In this document: one piece after another, positions 52,837 to 61,800 of the stretch | Numbering within the stretch: the stretch's first letter is position 1 | Layout: each line of letters begins with the position of its first letter | NCBI GenBank assembly: GCA_013433145.1 | Contig: CM024178.1 | Location: 1,891,501-1,955,500 of the forward strand | From: Ascaris suum | Taxonomy: Eukaryota > Nematoda > Chromadorea > Rhabditida > Ascarididae | Direction: 5' to 3' | DNA length: 64,000 nt | Program-made: the position numbers and the translations under genes | Notes under the pieces: model-generated | The model's input: only the letters and a program-made list of their open reading frames with translations | What the model was told of the DNA's origin: nothing | Databases searched by the model: none

Positions 52837-55800
52837 GTAATGCTTAATTGTTATTTCAGTTTTTTACCTACCTATAGTCGGAAAAAATAAACTTTCGGTA
52901 TACTACTTTATAGCTCATTGTAATTTTGTTTAAAGTATGTTATTCTTATATTTCCCACATATTCCTCTCTAATCGTTTCTTTTTTCGTCGAGGTTCTCGA
53001 TTCCTCTTTTCACTGATGGTTGCAAAAATTTTTCACAATTATTCAACCTTCATCCAGGAATATCAATTGGAATTGTGGTATGGGATTTATTAGTGAGGCT
53101 AGTAAATTTCTTGCTCAGTTGGTAATTTAATGGGAATATTTTTACTCCGGTTAGCGTAATTTTAGTAAATGATCCCCGGAGCGGTATAAAGAAAATGCGC
53201 CTTTGCTTCAGTGGTTTATTAATTGAATTTGTCAAAGTTTGTATTTAACGAACATTTAATATCGACTTGGGAAATTTTGCCAATATAATTGCAATTATTA
53301 ATCCGTGGGTGCTACTAAAATTACGGTAGAGAGTGCCATGTGACTCTATTGCAAAAAAAAAAAACCTCTATTGCAATAAATTGCTTATTGATTTACATAT
53401 CACAAAAAATCACAGAGATCTCTATCTGTACAGTTTCTTTGCAATAGATGCAACAGATTCTTATATGTCTTATAAATTTCTCCCGTAAATTCTCTCAGAA
53501 AGGTAGAATTTCTACTCGTCTATCAAATTTCGATATGCGTTTATGGTTATATTGCTTCGAATTTTGCATGAGTGAAAAAAATTCAAGAGAATAATATTGC
53601 AAAATGAATGTTAAGAGTATCCTCAAGCATCGATGTGTTGTGATAGACGAGTTTGGGGGGGGGGGGGGTGGAGTGGGAGGAAGGGAGGTCTGAGGTCTGA
53701 GAATTGCAGCAGCAAATACCCAGAGGCATATTAGGTTTGAGCAAGCCTAACGAGATATATGCGCTCTAGTACGAGATACTACACAAAAAATCCGACAAAT
53801 TGCATGGAGTCACAAATAAGGTGGTAAATTGAACGGAAGGGATATAGTTTTTATGATTTGATGTGTCTGATCTTTCCCTCACAAAATTCCTTGTCGATCA
53901 GATCAATCGATATTCATCTGGATAGAATTACCTTATCAAAAGGATGTTAACTTGAATCTTTCGACCGTATTGCTTATTTATTTGCGGATAGAAATTGCAA
54001 CGAAAATCGTCCCCGTATCGAAGTAATCTGTGAACACCAATTTCGATGAATCCAAAGTTGACGAGGCGTCTGATTGATGGCAATTTTGAAAAGGAAACTA
54101 GCCGTATTTTATCGAATATTTGCTATGGTAAAAGCATTATGATTTTTTAAACCTTTTATCGTTTTGGAATTCAACTTTATTATAGCCAATTTTTCGTCGT
54201 ATTTCTTGAGCGTAAATTCATTAGGGAGCTGTATTTAGAGAGGGTCTCTATTCAAGCAATTACTGTATTTAAATTTATGCTAATATTCTAATGATCACTT
54301 CCGCTTTAGAATATTCTCGACGTAGCTCCAAAACTGCAAAAATTAACGTTGTCGAGAAATTATATCAAATGGTTACCAAACTTGAGCTCTGGACGTGCAA
54401 ACGATTTGATGTATTTTGATGCGCATGCGAATCGCTTAGAGGCGCTTGGTGCATCCGTATTCCGCCATTCTCCATACCTTCATACGATTAATTTGGCTGC
54501 AAATAATCTGCAAACGCTTCCTGATGGGACGTTCGATAATTTGAAACATCTGAGGATGGTTCATCTTGAAGAGAATCCCATCAACTGTGACTGCAGGTTG
54601 GAAGCTACATATTTACTTACTAGTCGTACTGTTTTAATAAAGTAATTGCTGTTGAACACTCAAAAAACATGTGCATATTTCAGTTAATTGTGGACCTTTC
54701 TCAAATAAATCGATAAATTTTTTATCTTTATGCGAAGTATATTTCTCATTTGTTTTTATGCAAGTTTTTTTGCACCTGAAGGCCTTCCACTCTGCGCTAT
54801 TAATAGACTATTGAAAACCTTCAAGATCAGACAACAAATTTCAACCGGATGTGACATTTCTCGGTTTAAATCCGGTTTTTCAGCGGGAAGATATTCCAGA
54901 ATGCGTTTGGTCATATAGCCTCCGGGTTTATGTCGATATAGCGACACATGATGGGATTTTTCGTGAAAACAGTTTTTCGAGAGTATCCTCATATCGGTGA
55001 TGGTTGTTGCCAGACATCATTACAGCCATGAAGTTGACAGTATTTCGTAGTAAGCATATATGAAATAAATAGAAAGGCCTGGGCTCCTAACATGAATATC
55101 GAATAATTGATAGGTAATAGCAGTAATAAAATAATATCCAAACCTATCGCAAGTAAAAGGAGTAGGCCTGCAGCGAAATGTAAGAATTTAGTCTTGGGAT
55201 TCCTTGGATTGACTTGGAGGAAAAATCCAAAGATTTGCATAATTGCTGATCTGTATCGACGTCTTAATCGACTAGCCTGAGGTTCTAGCGGCAGCATGGG
55301 TACTCACTTCGATGCCTTTAGCTTTACCTAAATATTTTTGCATTTATTATGATGCATTTGCATTTATTTGCATATTTGCATTTATGATGATATCAACTGC
55401 AACTCCAATCAGCAAAAACTCAAAACATTTTAACGGTGTTTTAGTGATTTTAGTGATGTGGCACCGAAAAAGATGTCGTTTTATCGTCGCCATTCCATTG
55501 ATACCGCAATAAATATATAAGTGAAAAAGTGATCGACCTTCATAGATGGAATAAATTTTTAAGCAAAATAAAAATGCACACAAAGAGAAACTTCTACTCT
55601 CTCTCTCGCTGTCTCTCTCCCTCTCTCTCTCTCTCACTCTCTCTCTCTCACTGTGGAGAAAAACAAAAAAATGGGAGAAAAAAAAATAAACAGAACAAAA
55701 TTTGTGTCCATTATTACACTTCTAATATTTCATTCGGTTTGACAACTGCGAAGAGGTGGGCAATTAGCGTTTCATTGCGCGATGCTATGTGCCTCTATGC

Positions 55801-58800
55801 ACTTTTCTCTTGTAACGACTGGAAACGCCCATCGCTCGAAGTCATTATCACATACTGAGAGTATTTTCCAATGACAGCATGTTCAGTAGGATCTGTTTTT
55901 CAAGTATTTGAGGTCATTTTTTCCTCACGAGTGACTGGCTGTCTCAATTCAAGGAAGAATGATGTATGACGGATGATACTTGCGAAGTTTATCCCATGAG
56001 AGGGGGATTTATCATATCATGCATATGAAGGTTTTACTGAAAGATTGCGTCATTTGAAAGCCACACGAAACTTTGTTAGGCAAAATCCGTATTCAAGGAC
56101 GCATCTTCACTACCAGCCTCGTAGAAAGTTTATCCACTTCATCTAAGTATTCTGTCAGGACACTTGCTGATGAGCATTTCCTGCTTCGTCACGGTTGCTG
56201 ACCGATATGCGGAACGCCTCGTGGGTATCCCATCTTTCGCGGTGATGAAACACGACGAATCACATAAAGCGCCTCTAGATTCTTCTTGGTTTACGTATAG
56301 TGAGGTCTTCTTGGCTGGGGTGGAATGGGGGTGGAGGGGGAGGGGGTGGGGAGACCTTACTCTATACCGAAAGGAATACGGCTTTCGTACACTCAACGAT
56401 CCTCGAATTGCTATCAGAAAGGAAAAATGATACATATATTTCGTCTACTACTACATTTACGAGTCAATTGAGTACACCTCGGGCATTGCATAGTTATAGA
56501 AATCATTATGCTTAAAATAAATTCATAACAGTTAATAATATAGTAAGCATAAATCTATTTATTCATTTATCAAAAAGCAGTTAAAAACAAAACAACGAAA
56601 CGGCTACCGAACTCTCTTCCTTACTTAATCTACCTCGTATTTGAATCTATTATTTAAATATGCAGAAGTGTACCTATAATAATAGCTGCAATTTAAAGAG
56701 GATAATATAAAATAAAGATTCCTATCCTGGAAACATTAATCCAAAGAAATACTTACAGGTGGCAAAAACAGTTACAATATTTACAAGGTCATATCAGTGA
56801 ATCGCCTCGATGCTTCAATCCAATTTGGATGCGTGACAAACGTTTGCTTGATATTGAGCAAGCTAATTTGCGTTGTTATAAGGCAGCAATTTCCGTAAAT
56901 GCTGGACGTATTCTTCTACATTGCAGTCATAAAGGAAATACAATAACTTGGCTCTACAGGTAAATTTAGTTAGAAGAATCTCAACGCTATTCAACGATAT
57001 TCTAGTTCGATACAAATGAATTGAAGAAAAATATTCTGCGCTTAAGTTTTTCAAAATGATCAACACATGAGAGTTCTTTTTTGCTTCTTTTGTTGATTCT
57101 TTTTAGGCGTAAGTATCCCAATTGTACTCTTTTGAAACCCTCTAGCTATACATAAATTCTGCAGTAAGAAGTTCTCCCCTTCTAAAGAAACAAACATTAA
57201 AACACACGACAAAGTCAGCCATAATGTTCGCTAACATATCGTCGATCAGAATTAAATCAGGATTCATTAAGGGGCAATATTTTTTGAAAGCATTTAGTTA
57301 TGAGAGGGTAATATTGCTTCATACTCTCACTAGGCTTACGCTAATTAACTCTATAGAGGACACGATATGAAGCGATCGTATTCTGGCGATTATGAATTAT
57401 TCCTAAATGGAACACTTCGAATTGACGAAATCGGTGATATACAATATTTTGAATGCGCTATCGATCATACTGTACTTCCACAAAGGTTATCATTACTATT
57501 AATAGAAGTTCCTTGAAGAAGTAAGGCTACTCGGGTGATAAAATTTCGAGTAGTGTGTATCAGTAAATGCGATTTTGAAATCATCAAATTATCGTAAGAA
57601 GGTGCAATGATTCCGAGTGCTTCGAGAGTAGATTTGTTGCACATTTTTTGATGCGTTAAATAACCCGACATTTATATTGATACTGAACATTTTTTTCAAA
57701 GTGCTTGAGAGTATGCACTTCTCTTTGATTATTGCACCTCTATTATTATTCACCGAAAATAATAGCTTCCCTATTATATAGCCCTAATGTCAGCAACGAG
57801 GTGGTTTTTTTTTCAATAGCTAAAAAAAATCCGTTGTAGAGGTATAAAATTTTCAAATTTTTTTGACAGCTTTTCTGATGAAACTTCTTCTTATCGAGGT
57901 GGAATTTACAACCTAATCTTAGAAATGGGAAGCATAATTTCAGGAAACGTCGACAGGCATACGGTTTATCGGCTCCACAATTCACTCTCAAACCAAAAGA
58001 TCGCACTCACCGAGAAGGTGCACCGATTCGTATCGACTGTGAGGTGAAGTGCACTTGTTCTTTTTTCCTATGAAACCTTTCCTGAATGCTTTTAATCCCC
58101 GGTCAATTTTAGACTACACCAGTCAGAGACTATCAATCGAATTCCTGCAATTCAGTTATTAGCTCTATAAAATTAAATTCATCTTTCATTCTCCTGTTGA
58201 GATTAATTTACTCAGTGGAATACTTCTATGATCTAAAAGAAGTGATCAATTGTTAACTGAAGTAGTGCTTTTATTGATTAAATAAGAGACGTTAAGGAGA
58301 GCTCCGCTCAGATATCGTTAATTAAGGAAGCTCCACAGGAGCAGAGAAAATATAAAATGCGTTTTATTGATCCATTAAATAAAATGAAGAAAATACCATG
58401 ATTTTTGATAGGCATAAGCGATTTGGCGATTTGCATTATGATGACTGTTCAATACTGCTTCCATGTGACGCTTTTGTGAATCTTTAAATTCTACAATAAC
58501 ACACTATTTTTTCACTAATTTTGAATTTTCTTACACATACGTGCACACTTTTTTGCCCGTCAATAAATATCAGGTTTGATATATTATTCAGGTGACCGGA
58601 AAGCCACGACCAACAATCAAGTGGTATTTCAACGGGACTGAATTGAAGAGCTCGAGAAAACACGAGATGAACTTCGAACGTACCAATTTGATCATCTATC
58701 CATTTCTTGAGCGTGATGTCGGGATGTATGCACTCATTTTATTTTCCTCAATTAATATCACCTTATCAATTCGATTTTCAAAATGATCGTTAAATTTTCA

Positions 58801-61800
58801 ATGCAATGCATTTATAGCACTGTTTTCATTGAATTGTATCGTTAAACGCATTCTTGTCGAATTCCATCAATCCGATTAATTCGACTGGTCGGCTTGATTT
58901 GTCATCAATAATTGCCTCAATAAGTGCAAGATGATTGCCCGTAGATGTGATGCCCGAAATGAAAATTGATGAGATCAAGAACGCCACAATCGAATCTATA
59001 CAACCGATCATATTTCATGAGTTACATTCATGGAAAAAAAGAAAACTATTTAAACTCTTTCATATGAATGCTAATGTTTGATTTTTTTCCAAAGTTGAAA
59101 TTTTCCTAATTAGCTATCTTTTGTTAAATTATTTATTCGAAACTTTATTATGTCTATATAATAGATGTTAAAATCTTATAGCGTAAATATTTGCATTATA
59201 ATTTTTTTATTTTCGTTTTCAGATATAGCTGCGTAGCAGAAAATAAATTCGGACGTATTGAGGCGTCCGCGTCAATAGAATTAATTGCAAGTTCACCGCC
59301 TCTTATTATTGAACCACCAGAATCACAAATCGTCGAAGAGGGCTCCACAGTGACACTTCGATGTAAGGCAAACGCTGAACCACGACCTACAATTACGTGG
59401 TTCTTCGATGGAAGTGTTATACCGATGTTGAGGGGACATTTTCATGTAGGTGTTTTGCTTTGCAATATTTTTCATACTAAAACTCTCATGATCCTTTTTT
59501 TTCTCACTGTGGGTCTCCTGCATCGTCTCAAATTTGATGCGCCTTTTCAGAACGTCATGAAAAATCAGATTTTTTTTTTAAAGCAGCACCATTTTTTGGA
59601 CATTCTCCGTCTTTAAGCGCATCTAAACGGTCTATAAATAGGTTTTATATTTGAAACTTAGATGTAAAGTAAGAAATAGACTTGAAAGGTCTCATAGTGG
59701 GAAGAATTTCGTCTGTGAAATAATACGACAGGAAAGTGGACTCACAGAACTTATTGCGGCAAGTGCAGCAGCTAAAAATGGAGGATACGCTGTTGCATTT
59801 GAAGTTTTTGACAATTATCAATTTTATGATATCACCGAAAATTTAGCCAGTGTTCTGCGAAAATTCATATCAGCCTTAGATGCAGAATAGCCGAGGCGAA
59901 ATTCGACTTCTCCAACATAACTTTCAATGGACATAAGAAAGAAATTTCGTTTTCTATGCATTTTTGCAAGACCATATAACGAAGTCCTAAGGCCTATATA
60001 TCTGCATGTGAATGTGCCTGTCTATCCACCCGTCGGCACGGTTATTTCATCTTGGGAACTAGTGCAGCTAGAGTTGCATAACATCTTTCATGTTGACTTA
60101 TTAAATTTAAAAGAAGCTGTGCAAATGATTCGGTTAATTAAGATGTGAAGAAATTTGCATATATGCATTGCCATTCATGTTTTCTACCATTGTTTTTGCA
60201 ATATAGACTTAAGCATATTTCGCATTACTATAGTTCACGATATATGTTCCAAGTTGGCAGTCGACAACGAGATCTCTTGCCAGTGAGGGCTAATCTCCTG
60301 ACCAGATGGATCAATGAGTGAACGTATTGTCCACGAAACTTGTCATAATAAACCTTTGAGATATCTTCTTATTACCATTTTGCGCATGGAATAGGAAAAC
60401 CACACAAAGGCCAGATAGAAAAACAATTCGTTGTTCTAGTCGCATTTACAATTAGGAATAGATCCGATCCATTATTTGGATGCATTGATGGAAATGATGT
60501 TTAAGGTGTCGGATGATGAAACGGAACTGACAATATCGTATGTGACAAAGCATGATGACGGCACTTATTCGTGTATGGCTGGTAATACGGTGGGCTCGAT
60601 GACAGCCGATGCACGTCTTTCTGTCACATCACATCACCACAAAAACGATAACCAAATTACCGATGATGTCATTAGAGAGGCTGTTCGTGAAGCCTCTTAT
60701 AATGTGGATAGGTACTATTTTAAGCAAAAGTTTATTAGAAATGGTTTTCAATGAAGCAGGTAATTGATTCGTTGGCTTAACATTCATAAAAGTTCATAAA
60801 AATACAATTTATAAAAGACAGGTAGATTATATCGAAATATATTTTCAATGGTACAGGTAAGCATTTCATTTTATTAAGGAGAATTCAATAAGTTAATCAT
60901 TGATCATTGCGGGTATATGGAGCTTACATGTCTAGCAGTAATTCTTGCGCAAATCCGATTCTTCTTCTCGTTAGAGGGCTATTCCATTCAGGGCTTTTAG
61001 ACCATCGAATTGCTCAATTTCAGTTACATCAACGAGAGTTTGAATCATTGATTCTGCTGAAAGGAAAACCTCTTTAAAATCTAACAAATAAAAATGGCAT
61101 AACTTCGTTCATATAACGAGTGGATAATTCTTGAGAGTGAATACTTCATTACAATTCAGCATTAAATAAGCAATATTATATCATAGAGCACTGGAAGAGA
61201 CTCGAAAGAGACTTTCGAAGACGACATCACCACGCGAACTTATGAGCTGGATTCGACTTTCAGTACCACAAAGTGTCGAGTTGAATCGTGCACGTGAAAT
61301 CTACGAAGAGAGTATTCGTCTCGTTCAAAAACATGTCGAAAAAGGTGTGATTTCTTTTCATTTTCAATATTTCCTACTGATCGTCGAGTACTTCAAAACA
61401 AGTATGATCCAATTTTTCGCTAAATATTTCGCTCAATAAATTGATGTAGCTCGACTCATAGCAGAAGTTGATCTTGTTTTAAAACTTTGCAGAAAGTAAT
61501 CGAATCAATTAAAATGAGAATAACATTAGAGCACATTTTCAACAAGCTTTATTTCGCTTTAATTCATTTTTTTTTTCTTTTTTCGAGCAAAAATTTGTTA
61601 GAGACCACCACTCTATGCAAGCAGAGAATTAATGCGGCAGAGATAGTTTATTTCTATACATGTGACAGAAATCGTCACTTCTATAGATGCGATAGTGATG
61701 GTCATTCTTGTGGACAACGGTAAAATTGGTCACTATTTTAGTTAAAGAAGGTCGGAGCACTTTCTTAGACTGATATTTATATGAGGATGCTTATTAACTG

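Larger units (their letters stand above)
54597..56758 (+). other. Peroxidasin intron 2
   Basis: 2.16 kb. Besides the antisense ORFs it has a tandem TTGCATTTAT cluster at 55,337, a CT microsatellite at 55,596 and a G-rich tract at 56,325-56,353. Confidence 0.7.

Noticed and set aside
55347..55637. Arg-Glu repeat ORF on the minus strand
   Set aside because: Translation of a CT microsatellite and flanking intron.
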